From Streptomyces sp. ERV7 (GTDB lineage: Bacteria > Actinomycetota > Actinomycetes > Streptomycetales > Streptomycetaceae): a stretch of DNA of 64,000 nucleotides. Location of the stretch: positions 372,001 through 436,000 of the forward strand of contig NZ_LYOY01000029.1 of NCBI RefSeq assembly GCF_001653515.1, read 5' to 3'. Made by a program: the position numbers and the translations under genes. Under the pieces are notes generated by a model, which saw nothing but the letters and a program-made list of their open reading frames with translations, did not search any database and was not told where the DNA came from. Shown piece by piece: positions 18,973 to 28,927 of this stretch (positions within the stretch are counted from its first letter, which is position 1; every line of letters begins with the position of its first letter).

Positions 18973-20058
18973 TCAGCGCGCGGCGATCGCCTCGTACACC
19001 ATGCCGACGAGCAGGTCGTCGGCGTCCCGGCGGCCGAACTCGGAGGCGGCGCGGGACATCTCGTACAGCCGGTGCGGGTCGGCGAGCACGGGCAGGACCT
19101 GGTCCTGCACCCACCCGGGGGTGAGTTCGGCGTCGTCGACCAGCAGACCGCCGCCCGCCTTCACCACCGGCTGGGCGTTGAGCCGCTGTTCGCCGTTGCC
19201 GATGGGCAGCGGGACGTAGGCGGCGGGCAGCCCGACGGCGGAGAGCTCGGCGACGGTCATCGCGCCCGCGCGGCAGAGCATCATGTCGGCCGCGGCGTAC
19301 GCGAGATCCATCCGGTCCACGTACGGTACCGGGATGTACGGCGGCATTCCGGGCATGTTGTCGACGCGCGGCAGTTCGTTCTTCGGGCCGACCGCGTGCA
19401 GGATCTGGATGCCGGAGCGCTGGAGCACCGGAGCGACCTGCTGGATCACCTCGTTGAGGCGGCGGGCGCCCTGCGAGCCGCCGGAGACCAGCAGGGTGGG
19501 CAGGTTGGGGTCCAGACCGAACGCGGCGCGCGCCTCGGGGCGGACCCGGGCGCGGTCGAGGGTGGCGATGGAGTGCCGCAGCGGGATGCCGATGTAGCGG
19601 GAGTGGCGCAGCTTGCTGTCGGGCGTGGCGACGGCGACCCCGGCCGCGTACCGCGAGCCGATCTTGTTGGCCAGGCCGGGGCGGGCGTTGGCCTCGTGGA
19701 CCACGATCGGCACCCCGAGGCGCTTGGCGGCCAGATAGCCGGGCAGCGCCACATAGCCGCCGAAGCCGACGACGCAGTCGGCCTTGGTGCGCTCCAGGAT
19801 CTGCTCGGCGGCCTTGATGGTGCCGCGCAGCCGCCCCGGGACCGTGATCAGTTCGGGGGTGGGCCTGCGGGGCAGCGGGACGGCCGGGATGAGCGCGAGT
19901 TCATAGCCCCGCTCGGGGACGAGCCGCGTCTCCAGGCCCTTCTCCGTGCCGAGGGCCGTGATCCCCACGGTCGGGTCCTGCCTGCGCAGGGCGTCCGCGA
20001 GGGCGAGCGCGGGCTCGATGTGGCCGGCGGTCCCCCCACCGGCGAGTACGACATGCAC
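18973..20058 (-). CDS. murG: UDP-GlcNAc:lipid I GlcNAc transferase MurG
   Basis: 361 aa, GTG start. The glycine-rich N-terminal loop (HVVLAGGGTAGHIEPALALA), the mid-protein GFGGYVALPGYLAAKRLGVP, and the donor site LVSGGSQGARRLN and MLCRAGAMTVAELSAVGLPA are all present. It adds GlcNAc to lipid I to make lipid II on the inner face of the membrane. Only 6 bp separate it from ftsW. Confidence 0.97.
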   Translation of the reverse strand: MHVVLAGGGTAGHIEPALALADALRRQDPTVGITALGTEKGLETRLVPERGYELALIPAVPLPRRPTPELITVPGRLRGTIKAAEQILERTKADCVVGFGGYVALPGYLAAKRLGVPIVVHEANARPGLANKIGSRYAAGVAVATPDSKLRHSRYIGIPLRHSIATLDRARVRPEARAAFGLDPNLPTLLVSGGSQGARRLNEVIQQVAPVLQRSGIQILHAVGPKNELPRVDNMPGMPPYIPVPYVDRMDLAYAAADMMLCRAGAMTVAELSAVGLPAAYVPLPIGNGEQRLNAQPVVKAGGGLLVDDAELTPGWVQDQVLPVLADPHRLYEMSRAASEFGRRDADDLLVGMVYEAIAAR

Positions 20059-20064
20059 CGAAAT

Positions 20065-21414
20065 TCACCGCTCTCCGGACGGACGCTTCTTGACGCGCCG
20101 TCTCATCGACTTCCAACTCACCCGAGGCTGCCGCATGGCCAGCGCCGCCCGCGCCGCGGGGTCGTCCCGCGCGAACGCGATCAGCAGCCCCACGGCGAAC
20201 ATGGTCGGCAGCAACGCGGACCCACCGTAGGAGAACAGCGGGAGCGGGACACCGGCGATCGGCAGCAGGCCGAGCACCGCACCGATGTTGATCACGGCCT
20301 GGGCCACGATCCAGGTGGTCACACCTCCCGCGGCGTACCTCACGAAGGGGTCCTCCGTGCGTCCGGCCACGCGGATACCCGCATAGCCTAGAGCCGCGAA
20401 CAGGGCGAGCACCGACAGAGTGCCCGCCAGGCCCAGTTCCTCACCGGTGATGGCGAAGATGAAGTCGGTGTGCGGTTCGGGGAGTTGACCCCATTTTTCC
20501 ACACTCGCGCCCAGACCGGAACCGAACCATCCACCCGAGGCGAGGGCGTAGATCCCGTGCACCGCCTGCCAGCACTGGTCCTGCGGGCCGGGGTCGGTGG
20601 CCCCGATGCAGGCGAGCCGGCCCATCCGGTTGGGGCTGGTCTTGATGAGGAGCACCGCGAGGGTTCCGGCCACCGCGAGGACGCCCCCGAAGAGCCGGGT
20701 GGGGGCCCCGGCGAGCCAGAGCAGGCCGAAGAGGATCGCGGAGAGGATGATCGCGGTGCCCATGTCGCCGCCGAGCATGATCAGTCCGAGCAGCAGGAAC
20801 GCCACCGGGACCAGCGGCACCAGCATGTGCTTCCACTGGGTGAGCAACCGTTTGTCCTGCTTGCGGGCGAGCAGGTCCGCGCCCCACAGGATCAGCGCCA
20901 GCTTGCCGAACTCGCTGGGCTGGAGCTGGAACGGGCCGCCGAGGTAGATCCAGTTCTGGTTGCCGTTGACCGACATCCCTATCCCGGGGATCTGCACCAG
21001 GACCATCAGGAAGACGGTGACCACCAGCATCGGGTACGAGAGCGCCCGGTGCAGCTTGGCGGGCATCCGGGCGGCCGCGAACATCAGGGCCCCGCCGATC
21101 AGGGCGGCGAGGAACTGCTTGCGGAAGAAGTACGAGGCCGGCAGCGACAGCTCCAGGGCCTTGATCATCGAGGCCGAGTAGACCATCACCAGACCGAGCA
21201 CGGTGATCAGCAGCGCGCTGCCGAGGATCAGGTAGTACGCGGTGAGCGGCCGGTCCCAGGCCCGCCGGGCCCGCTCCAGGAGTCGCCGCGGGCCGCCGCC
21301 ACGGGGACGTGAGGGGGTACCGCTCCCGCCGCCGCGCACGGCCGCGGGGCGGCGTACGGACCCCGCGGCACGGCTGCGCAGGACGAGCCCGGGCGGGGTC
21401 GCTTCGGCCGGCAT
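20065..21414 (-). CDS. ftsW: SEDS septal peptidoglycan polymerase FtsW
   Basis: 449 aa. A Pro/Arg/Gly-rich cytoplasmic tail of about 55 residues precedes ten membrane segments. The SEDS features are there: VNGNQNWIYLGGPFQLQPSEF, GGDMGTA, EPHTDFIFAITGEELGL with the conserved acidic residue, and GVPLPLFSYGGSALLP. It polymerises lipid II at the septum with its partner FtsI. Confidence 0.96.
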   Translation of the reverse strand: MPAEATPPGLVLRSRAAGSVRRPAAVRGGGSGTPSRPRGGGPRRLLERARRAWDRPLTAYYLILGSALLITVLGLVMVYSASMIKALELSLPASYFFRKQFLAALIGGALMFAAARMPAKLHRALSYPMLVVTVFLMVLVQIPGIGMSVNGNQNWIYLGGPFQLQPSEFGKLALILWGADLLARKQDKRLLTQWKHMLVPLVPVAFLLLGLIMLGGDMGTAIILSAILFGLLWLAGAPTRLFGGVLAVAGTLAVLLIKTSPNRMGRLACIGATDPGPQDQCWQAVHGIYALASGGWFGSGLGASVEKWGQLPEPHTDFIFAITGEELGLAGTLSVLALFAALGYAGIRVAGRTEDPFVRYAAGGVTTWIVAQAVINIGAVLGLLPIAGVPLPLFSYGGSALLPTMFAVGLLIAFARDDPAARAALAMRQPRVSWKSMRRRVKKRPSGER

Positions 21415-21474
21415 GTGTGCTGTCCCCTCCAGTCGTGCCCGGCGCCGCCGGTCCGCGGGACGGGTCCCGGCCGG

Positions 21475-22890
21475 CTAGGCGCGCTCGGCGGCGAGTTCAC
21501 GGACCGCTTCCGCGAAGGCCTCGCCGCGCTTGTTGTAGTTGGTGAACATGTCCATCGAGGCGCAGGCCGGGGCCAGCAGGACCGTGTCCCCGGGCTTCGC
21601 GAGCCCGGCCGCCTCGCGGACCGCCTCGGACATCGCCCCAGTGTCGGTCCGCCCGACGTCGACCACCGGTACCTCGGGGGCGTGTCGCGCCAGCGCTTCG
21701 GCGATCAGGTGGCGCTCGGCGCCGATCAGGACGACCCCGCGCAGACGCTTCGCCGACCTGCGCACCAGCGCGTCGAAGGACGCGCCCTTGGCGAGCCCGC
21801 CGGCGATCCACACGATCGGCTCGTACGCGGCCAGCGAGGCCTCGGCGGCGTGCGTGTTGGTCGCCTTGGAGTCGTCGACGTATGCGACCGCGTCCACGTC
21901 CGCGACGTGCGCGATCCGGTGGGCGTCGGGGGTGAACGCCCGCAGTCCGTCCCGTACGGCCTTGGGCTCCACGCCGAAGGCGCGGGCCAGGGCCGCCGCC
22001 GCGAGGGCGTTGGCGATGTTGTGCGGAGCCGGCGGGTCGATGTCCCCGACCTCGGCCAGCTCCTGGGCGTTCTTCTGCCGGTTGGCGACGAAGGCGCGGT
22101 CGACCAGGATGCCGTCCACGACGCCGAGCTGGGAGGGGCCGGGGCTGCCGAGGGTGAAGCCGATCGCCCGGCAGCCCTCCTCGACGTCCGCCTCGCGCAC
22201 CAGGTCCTCGGTGGCCGGATCCGCCACGTTGTAGACGCAGGCGACCGTGTTGCCCTCGTAGATCCGGCCCTTGTCGGCCGCGTACGCCTCCATGGAGCCG
22301 TGCCAGTCGAGGTGGTCCGGGGCCAGGTTGAGCACGGCGGCCGAGTGGGCGCGCAGCGAGGGCGCCCAGTGCAGCTGGTAGCTGGAGAGCTCCACGGCGA
22401 GGACGTCGTAGGTCTCCTCGCCGAGCACCACGTCGACGATCGGCGTGCCGATGTTGCCCACGGCGGCGGTGCGCAGGCCCGCCGCCCGCAGGATCGACGC
22501 CAGCATCTGGGTGGTGGTGGTCTTGCCGTTGGTGCCGGTGATCGCCAGCCAGGGGGCCGCGTCCGGGCCCCTCAGCCGCCAGGCGACCTCCACGTCCCCG
22601 ATCACGTCCACGCCCGCCTCGGCGGCGGCCGCGAACAGCGGGGAGTCGGGCTTCCAGCCGGGCGAGGTGACGACAAGGCCGGTCCCCTCGGGGAGCGTGG
22701 ACGCGTCCCCGAGGCGGACGGAGATACCTTCCTCCGCCAGTTCGGCCGCGCGCTCCCGGTGCGTACCGGAGTCACCGCCGTCCACGACCGTCACCACGGC
22801 GCCGAGACCGGCCAGGGCGCGGGCGGCGCTGATGCCGCTCACCCCGAGACCGGCGACGGTGATCCGCATGCCCTGCCAGCTCTGACTCAC
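21475..22890 (-). CDS. murD: UDP-MurNAc-L-Ala:D-Glu ligase MurD
   Basis: 471 aa from the GTG at 22890, which overlaps the mraY stop (GTGA); an alternative ATG at 22905 adds MGSRQ. Motifs: N-terminal Rossmann MRITVAGLGVSGISAA, ATP loop ITGTNGKTTTTQM, AVLNLAPDHLDWHGSMEAY, and YVDDSKATNTHA. It adds D-glutamate to the wall precursor in the cytoplasm. The frame stays open across mraY, but that part is antisense reading. Confidence 0.96.
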   Translation of the reverse strand: MSQSWQGMRITVAGLGVSGISAARALAGLGAVVTVVDGGDSGTHRERAAELAEEGISVRLGDASTLPEGTGLVVTSPGWKPDSPLFAAAAEAGVDVIGDVEVAWRLRGPDAAPWLAITGTNGKTTTTQMLASILRAAGLRTAAVGNIGTPIVDVVLGEETYDVLAVELSSYQLHWAPSLRAHSAAVLNLAPDHLDWHGSMEAYAADKGRIYEGNTVACVYNVADPATEDLVREADVEEGCRAIGFTLGSPGPSQLGVVDGILVDRAFVANRQKNAQELAEVGDIDPPAPHNIANALAAAALARAFGVEPKAVRDGLRAFTPDAHRIAHVADVDAVAYVDDSKATNTHAAEASLAAYEPIVWIAGGLAKGASFDALVRRSAKRLRGVVLIGAERHLIAEALARHAPEVPVVDVGRTDTGAMSEAVREAAGLAKPGDTVLLAPACASMDMFTNYNKRGEAFAEAVRELAAERA

Positions 22891-23957
22891 TTGTCGGCTG
22901 CCCATCCCGCGTAGAAGAGACCCAGACCCACGATGACGCACATGCCCTGGATGATCCAGAACCGCACCACCACAAGGACTTCGGACCACCCCTTGAGTTC
23001 GAAGTGGTGCTGGAGCGGGGCCATCCGGAAGACCCGCTTCCCGGTCATCTTGAACGAGCCGACCTGGATGACCACCGACATGGTGATCATCACGAAGAGG
23101 CCGCCGAGCAGCGCGATCAGGAACTCGGTGCGCGAGCAGATCGCCAGACCCGCGAGCGCGCCGCCGAGCGCGAGCGAACCGGTGTCGCCCATGAAGATCT
23201 TGGCGGGCGAGGTGTTCCACCACAGGAAGCCGAAGCAGGAGCCCATCAGGGCCGAGGCGACCACCGCGAGGTCCAGCGGATCGCGTACCTCGAAGCAGGC
23301 GTTGGGGTTGGTCAGGGTCTGCGCGTTGGCGCAGGACTCCTGGAACTGCCACAGCCCGATGAAGGTGTAGGCACCGAAGACCATCACCGACGCACCGGTG
23401 GCCAGGCCGTCCAGACCGTCCGTCAGGTTCACGCCGTTGGACATGGCGAGAATCATGAACAGCGCCCAGATCACGAACAGCACGGGTCCGATGGACCAGC
23501 CGAAGTCCGTGATGAAGGAGAGCTTGGTGGAAGCGGGGGTCTGGTGCCGCTTGTCCTCGAACTGCAGGGCCAGCACCGCGAAGGCGATGCCGACGATCAG
23601 CTGGCCGGCCATCTTGGCCTTGGCGCGCAGACCGAGCGAGCGCTGCTTGACGATCTTGATGTAGTCGTCCAGGAAGCCGACCACGCCCATGCCCGCGGTC
23701 AGGAAGAGCACCAGCAGACCCGAGAAGGTCGGGTCCTCGCTGGTGATCACCTTCGTCGCGGCGTACGCGATGAGCGTCGCCAGGATGAAGGCGATGCCGC
23801 CCATGGTGGGCGTGCCCTTCTTGCCGGCGTGGCCGCGCGGGCCGTCGTCGCGGATGAACTGGCCGTAGCCCTTGCGGGCGAGCAGCTTGATGAGCAACGG
23901 GGTGCCGACCAGGGTCAGGAAGAGACCGATGGCTCCCGCGAAGAGGATCTGCCTCAT
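22887..23957 (-). CDS. mraY: Phospho-MurNAc-pentapeptide transferase MraY
   Basis: 356 aa and ten membrane helices. Signatures are GKKGTPTMGGIAF, DDYIKIVKQRSLGL, NGVNLTDGLDGLATG, WWNTSPAKIFMGDTGSLALGG and PLQHHFELKGWSE; the Asp residues bind Mg2+. It transfers phospho-MurNAc-pentapeptide to undecaprenyl phosphate, forming lipid I. It overlaps murF by 4 bp (ATGA) and murD by GTGA. Confidence 0.98.
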   Translation of the reverse strand: MRQILFAGAIGLFLTLVGTPLLIKLLARKGYGQFIRDDGPRGHAGKKGTPTMGGIAFILATLIAYAATKVITSEDPTFSGLLVLFLTAGMGVVGFLDDYIKIVKQRSLGLRAKAKMAGQLIVGIAFAVLALQFEDKRHQTPASTKLSFITDFGWSIGPVLFVIWALFMILAMSNGVNLTDGLDGLATGASVMVFGAYTFIGLWQFQESCANAQTLTNPNACFEVRDPLDLAVVASALMGSCFGFLWWNTSPAKIFMGDTGSLALGGALAGLAICSRTEFLIALLGGLFVMITMSVVIQVGSFKMTGKRVFRMAPLQHHFELKGWSEVLVVVRFWIIQGMCVIVGLGLFYAGWAADK

Positions 23958-25360
23958 CGGGCGGCGACCTCGCCCTCGACGCCACCGTCGAGCAGCGCGA
24001 GTGCCACCCGTTCCAGGCCGATCGACCGCGATGCCTTCACCAGCACGACGTCTCCCGGACGCAGTTCACTGCGCAGCAGGTCGACGGCCGCCTGTGCGTC
24101 GGACACGTGCACCGACTCCTCACCCCACGAACCCTCGTTATATGCGCCCAGTTGCAGCCAGGACGCTTCCCGGTCCCCGACTGCCACGAGCTTGCTGACG
24201 TTGAGCCGGACGGCGAGCCGTCCGACAGCGTCGTGCTCGGCGAGCGATTCGTCGCCGAGCTCGGCCATGGGACCGAGCACCGCCCACGTCCTGCGTCCCT
24301 TGCCCATGGCCGCGAGCGCGCGCAGGGCGGCTCGCATGGACTCGGGGTTCGCGTTGTAGGCGTCGTTGACGACTGTCACTCCGTCCGGACGCTCGGTGAC
24401 CTCCATACGCCAGCGGGAGAGGGTGCCCGCCTCGGAGAGCGCGAGGGCGATCTCGTCCACAGGCATACCCAGCTCATGGGCGACGGCGGCCGCGGCGAGC
24501 GCGTTCGACACGTGGTGCTCACCGTACAGGCGCAGGGTCACGTCGCTGCACCCGGAGGGTGTGTGAAGCCTGAAGGAAGGCTGTCCGGCTTCTGTGAGCC
24601 GGACATTCTCGGCACGTACGTCCGCGTCCTCGGCCTCGCCGAAGAGCAGGACGCGCGCCTTGGTGCGCGGCGCCATGGCCCGTACCAGCGGGTCGTCCGC
24701 GTTCAGCACGGCGCAGCCGTCGGCCGGCAGCACCTCGACCAGCTCGCCCTTGGCCTCGGCGATCTGCTCGCGGCCGCCGAACTCGCCGATGTGGGCGGTC
24801 CCGACGTTGAGGACGAGCCCGATGCGCGGCGGGGTCAGCCCGGTGAGATAGCGGATGTGGCCGATGCCGCGCGCGCCCATCTCCAGGACCAGGTGGCGGG
24901 TCTCGGAGGTGGCGGTGAGCGCGGTGAGCGGCAGGCCGATCTCGTTGTTGAGCGAGCCCGGTGTGTAGACCGTGGGCGCGTGCCGCTGGAGCACCTGCGC
25001 GATCAGGTCCTTGGTGGAGGTCTTGCCGGACGAGCCGGTGAGCGCCACCACATCGGTGCCCAGGCGGCGTACGACCTCGCGGGCCAGCGCGCCGAGGGCG
25101 CCCTGGACGTCGTCGACGACGATGGCGGGCACGCCCACGGGCCGGGCGGCCAGCACGGCCACCGCGCCCGCCTCGTACGCCACGCGCGCGTAGTCGTGGC
25201 CGTCGACGTGCTCGCCCGCGAAGGCGGCGAAGAGGGAACCGGGCGCCACTCGGCGGGAGTCGATGACGACGGATCCGGTGACCTGGGCGGACGGATCCGG
25301 TATGTCATGCGACTGCCCGCCGACGATTGCGGCGATCTCGGCGAGGGAGAGGGCGATCAC
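23954..25360 (-). CDS. murF: UDP-MurNAc-tripeptide:D-Ala-D-Ala ligase MurF
   Basis: 468 aa, GTG start overlapping the murE stop (GTGA). It has the Mur ligase N-domain (DSRRVAPGSLFAAFAGEHVDGHDY), ATP loop VVALTGSSGKTSTKDL, VLEMGARGIGHI, NVGTAHIGEFGG and the C-domain NDAYNANPESMRAAL. It completes the UDP-MurNAc-pentapeptide. Confidence 0.97.
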   Translation of the reverse strand: MIALSLAEIAAIVGGQSHDIPDPSAQVTGSVVIDSRRVAPGSLFAAFAGEHVDGHDYARVAYEAGAVAVLAARPVGVPAIVVDDVQGALGALAREVVRRLGTDVVALTGSSGKTSTKDLIAQVLQRHAPTVYTPGSLNNEIGLPLTALTATSETRHLVLEMGARGIGHIRYLTGLTPPRIGLVLNVGTAHIGEFGGREQIAEAKGELVEVLPADGCAVLNADDPLVRAMAPRTKARVLLFGEAEDADVRAENVRLTEAGQPSFRLHTPSGCSDVTLRLYGEHHVSNALAAAAVAHELGMPVDEIALALSEAGTLSRWRMEVTERPDGVTVVNDAYNANPESMRAALRALAAMGKGRRTWAVLGPMAELGDESLAEHDAVGRLAVRLNVSKLVAVGDREASWLQLGAYNEGSWGEESVHVSDAQAAVDLLRSELRPGDVVLVKASRSIGLERVALALLDGGVEGEVAAR

Positions 25361-27042
25361 TGCTTCATCCCTGACTGTGCTTGGCGGTGTTCGATCGCGG
25401 CCCGCAGGACCACACGGTCGTCGAAGGGGCGGATCACCCCGTGGGTGTCCTGGCCCTGCTCATGGCCCTTGCCCGCGACCAGGACGGTGTCCCCCGGCTC
25501 GGCGCGGGCCACGGCCGCCGCGATGGCGGCCGCGCGGTCGGCGTCGACCAGGACGTCGCCGCGCTCGTGCGCGGGCACCTCGGCGGCGCCCGCGAGCATC
25601 GCGGCGAGAATCCCGAGCGGATCCTCGGAACGCGGGTTGTCCGAGGTCAGTACGGCGGTGTCGGCGAGCCGGGCCGCGGCGGCGCCCATCGGCGCGCGCT
25701 TGGTCCGGTCGCGGTCCCCGCCGCAGCCGAGGACGATGTGCACCTTGCCGCGGGTGACCTTGCGCAGCGAGCGCAAAACCGATTCGACGGCGTCCGTCTT
25801 GTGCGCGTAGTCGACCACCGCGAGGAACGGCTGGCCCGCGTCCACCCGCTCCAGGCGGCCGGGCACACCGGGCACGGCGGCCACGCCGTCGGCGGCGGTC
25901 TGCGGGTCGATGCCCGCGACGGCCAGCGTGACGATCGCGGCGAGGGTGTTGGCCACGTTGAAGGGGCCGGGCAGCGGGGCGGTGGCCACGATCCGCTCGC
26001 CCTTGGGGCCGACGGCCGTGAAGGTCGAGCTGTCCTGGCGTACGTCCACGTCCTCGGCACGCCAGTCGGCGTCCGGGTGGCCCTCGGCCGAGAAGGTCGT
26101 CACGGGGATCCCCGACTCGGTCACCAGCCTGCGGCCGTACTCGTCGTCGAGGTTGACCACCCCGAGCCGCGCGCGCTCCGGCGTGAACAGCTGCGCCTTG
26201 GCCCGGAAGTAGTCCTCCATGTCGGAGTGGAACTCCATGTGCTCCGGGCTGAGGTTGTTGAAGACGGCGACGTCGAAGACGCAGCCGTCGACCCGGCCGA
26301 GCACCAGGGCGTGGCTGGAGACCTCCATGGCGACCGACTCGACCCCGCGCTCGCGCATCACCGCGAACAGGGCCTGCAGATCGGTGGCTTCGGGGGTGGT
26401 GCGCTCGGACTTGATGCGCTCGTCGCCGATGCGCATCTCGACCGTGCCGATCAGGCCGGTGCGGTGCCCGGCCCCGCGCAGCCCGCCCTCGACGAGGTAC
26501 GCGGTGGTGGTCTTCCCGGAGGTTCCGGTGATGCCCAGCTGGAGCAGATCGCGGCCGGGGTGTCCGTAGATCTCGGCGGCGAGCCCGCCCATGACGCCGC
26601 GCGGGTCCTCGGTGACCAGGACCGGCAGGCCGGTCGCGGCGGCGCGGTCGGCGCCCGCCGGGTCGGTGAGGACCGCGGCGGCGCCCAGGCCGGCGGCCTG
26701 CGCGGCGAAGTCCGCGCCGTGGAAGCGGGCGCCCGGCAGGGCCGCGTAGAGGTCGCCGGGACGGACCGCGCGGGAGTCGTGGGTGATGCCGGTGACCTCT
26801 CCCGACCCCGGGATCTCGGCTCCCAGCCGGTCGGCCAGCTCGCCCAGGGATGTCGGGCGGCCGCGGTCCGGGCGGGGCGCTCCCGGCTGGTGCGCGGGCG
26901 CGTCCTGCGGGGTGGTTCGGTACTGATCAGCGTGTGGCACGGCGGTGAGCGTACCGGGCGTACCCGCCGGGTCGCCAAAAGAGGGGGGCGGGGCGTGGTG
27001 GTCGCGGCCCTGGTTCCCGGGGTCCGGGGTGATGGTTGTCAC
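25357..27042 (-). CDS. murE: UDP-MurNAc-dipeptide:diamino-acid ligase MurE
   Basis: 561 aa from the GTG at 27042 (MTTITPDPGNQGRD), matching the usual streptomycete start. About 60 Pro/His-rich residues precede the N-domain (ITHDSRAVRPGDLYAALPG), ATP loop GITGTSGKTTTAYL, EVSSHALVLGRV and VFNNLSPEHMEFHSDMEDYF. The C-domain carries TSDNPRSEDP; the DNPR motif selects diaminopimelate, in Streptomyces the LL form. It begins 15 bp after ftsI ends. Confidence 0.96.
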   Translation of the reverse strand: MTTITPDPGNQGRDHHAPPPSFGDPAGTPGTLTAVPHADQYRTTPQDAPAHQPGAPRPDRGRPTSLGELADRLGAEIPGSGEVTGITHDSRAVRPGDLYAALPGARFHGADFAAQAAGLGAAAVLTDPAGADRAAATGLPVLVTEDPRGVMGGLAAEIYGHPGRDLLQLGITGTSGKTTTAYLVEGGLRGAGHRTGLIGTVEMRIGDERIKSERTTPEATDLQALFAVMRERGVESVAMEVSSHALVLGRVDGCVFDVAVFNNLSPEHMEFHSDMEDYFRAKAQLFTPERARLGVVNLDDEYGRRLVTESGIPVTTFSAEGHPDADWRAEDVDVRQDSSTFTAVGPKGERIVATAPLPGPFNVANTLAAIVTLAVAGIDPQTAADGVAAVPGVPGRLERVDAGQPFLAVVDYAHKTDAVESVLRSLRKVTRGKVHIVLGCGGDRDRTKRAPMGAAAARLADTAVLTSDNPRSEDPLGILAAMLAGAAEVPAHERGDVLVDADRAAAIAAAVARAEPGDTVLVAGKGHEQGQDTHGVIRPFDDRVVLRAAIEHRQAQSGMKQ

Positions 27043-27056
27043 TGATGGTTCCGGAT

Positions 27057-28913
27057 TCAGTCGTTGCCGCCGAAGGAGACGGGCAGATGGGGCGGCTTGG
27101 CGCCGGTCGGCGGGATCTGGAGGGTCTTGAGCGCGAACTCCATCACCTGCTTGTAGATCGGTCCGCAGATCTGGCCGCCGAAGTAGCTGCCCCTGGTGGG
27201 GTTCTGGACGGCGCAGTAGACGGTGATCGCCGGCTTGTCGGCGGGGGCGAAGCCGGCGAAGGACGCGGTGTAGCCGTGGTAGCGGCCGGTCTTGGGGTCG
27301 ACCCGGTTGGCGGTTCCGGTCTTGCCCGCGACCCGGTACCCGGGGATGCGGGCCTTGACTCCGGTTCCCTCCTCGTCCCCGACGACGGACTCCAGCATCT
27401 GGGCCACGGTCCTGGCGGTCTTCTCGCTGACCACCCGGGACTGCTTGGGCGCCGGGGCCGGGGTGAAGCGGCCGTCGGGGCCCTTGGTGCCCCGTACGAG
27501 GGTCGGTTCGATCCGCACCCCGCCGTTGGCGATCGTCGAGTACACCGAGGCCGCCTGCATGGCGCTGAGCGAGAGGCCCTGGCCGAAGCGGACCGTGTAC
27601 TGCTGCGAGGTGGACCACTTCTGCGGCGGCGCCAGGATGCCGGGGGTCTCGCCGGGGTAGCCGAGGCCGGTCGGGGAGCCCAGACCGAACTTGCGCAGAT
27701 ACGAGTAGAGGACCCGGTCGGCCTCGGCGTCGGTCTTGCCGAGCTGCTCCACGGCGAGGATCGTGCCGATGTTGCTGGACTTGGCGAGCACGCCGTTGAG
27801 CGTCAGGTTCCAGGTCGGGTGGTCGATGTCGTCCTTGAAGAGCCGGTCGCCCCGGTGCAGCCGGTTGGGCACGGTGACATGGGTCAGCGGGGTCGCCGCG
27901 TTCTCCTCCAGGACCGCGGCCATGGACATGACCTTGGCGGTGGAGCCCGGCTCGTACACGTCCTGGACGGCCGCGTTGCCCAGCGCCGACGCCTTGGCGT
28001 GCGTGAGGTCGTTGGGGTCGAAGCCGGGGGCGTTGGCCATGGCCAGGACCTCGCCGGTGTCGGTGCGCTGGACCACCACATAGCCCCGGTCGGCCTGGGA
28101 CTTGCGGACCTGGTCGGTGATGGCCTTCTGGGCCATCCACTGGATGTCGCGGTCGAGGGTCAGCTCGACGCCCGAGCCGGGGACGGCCGGGGTCTCGTGG
28201 GTGCCCGCGGTGGGCACCCGGCGGCCGCCGGACTGGGCATAGGTGATCTTGCCGTCCTGCCCGGCCAGCACCTTGTCGAGCTGGGACTCCAGGCCCCCGC
28301 CGCCGCGGCCCTCGGCGTTGACGTATCCCAGTATCCCGGCGGCGAGGTCGCCGTTGGGGTAGACCCGCTTGCTGCTGGACTCGTTGAAGACGCCGCCGAG
28401 CACATTGGCGCCGGGGCCGCGCTTGGCCAGGTCGGCGCGGGCCTTCTCGGCGAAGACCTTCTTCAGGTCCTTGATCTGGTTCCACACCTGCGGCGTCTGG
28501 CGGCGGGCGAGGACCACATAGCGGCTCCTGGGCGTCTTGAGCTTCTTGGCGATCTCCTCCTGGTCCTTGCCGATCAGCGGGGACAGCAGAGCCGCGGCCT
28601 GCTCGGGGGCGTCGTCGGCCTTGCTGACGGCCGGCGTGAACATCGACGGGTCGGCGGTGATGTCGTACGCGTCGACGCTGGCGGCGAGGGCGATGCCGTC
28701 CCGGTCGGTGATCTCGCCGCGCTCGGCGGGCAGCGCATAGCTGGCGTACCGGTTCTTCTCCGCCTTGGCGGAGTACGCGCTGGCGTCGACCGCCTGCACC
28801 TGGAGCAGCCGGACCACGAACGCGATCATGATGAGGGTGAGCCCCAGGCTGACCAGCCGCAGCCGGGGCCGGGGGCTGCCGAGCCTTATACGGGGCCCCG
28901 CAGAGCCCCCCGT
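27057..28913 (-). CDS. ftsI: Septal penicillin-binding protein FtsI, 5' end missing
   Basis: Class B PBP. Recognisable sequence begins at PRIRLGSPRPRLRL near 28895, then the membrane helix (LVSLGLTLIMIAFVVRLLQV), the dimerisation domain (ERGEITDRDG), the active-site Ser in EPGSTAKVMSMA, SSNIG and KTGTANRV. It crosslinks septal wall together with FtsW. Upstream of about 28913 the frame stays open but runs antisense through the carbonic anhydrase gene, so the Arg/Pro-rich cytoplasmic tail and start codon are absent. ftsL and rsmH, which should lie immediately upstream, are also missing. Confidence 0.93.
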   Translation of the reverse strand, partial: TGGSAGPRIRLGSPRPRLRLVSLGLTLIMIAFVVRLLQVQAVDASAYSAKAEKNRYASYALPAERGEITDRDGIALAASVDAYDITADPSMFTPAVSKADDAPEQAAALLSPLIGKDQEEIAKKLKTPRSRYVVLARRQTPQVWNQIKDLKKVFAEKARADLAKRGPGANVLGGVFNESSSKRVYPNGDLAAGILGYVNAEGRGGGGLESQLDKVLAGQDGKITYAQSGGRRVPTAGTHETPAVPGSGVELTLDRDIQWMAQKAITDQVRKSQADRGYVVVQRTDTGEVLAMANAPGFDPNDLTHAKASALGNAAVQDVYEPGSTAKVMSMAAVLEENAATPLTHVTVPNRLHRGDRLFKDDIDHPTWNLTLNGVLAKSSNIGTILAVEQLGKTDAEADRVLYSYLRKFGLGSPTGLGYPGETPGILAPPQKWSTSQQYTVRFGQGLSLSAMQAASVYSTIANGGVRIEPTLVRGTKGPDGRFTPAPAPKQSRVVSEKTARTVAQMLESVVGDEEGTGVKARIPGYRVAGKTGTANRVDPKTGRYHGYTASFAGFAPADKPAITVYCAVQNPTRGSYFGGQICGPIYKQVMEFALKTLQIPPTGAKPPHLPVSFGGND

Positions 28914-28927
28914 CCGCCCCCACCTCG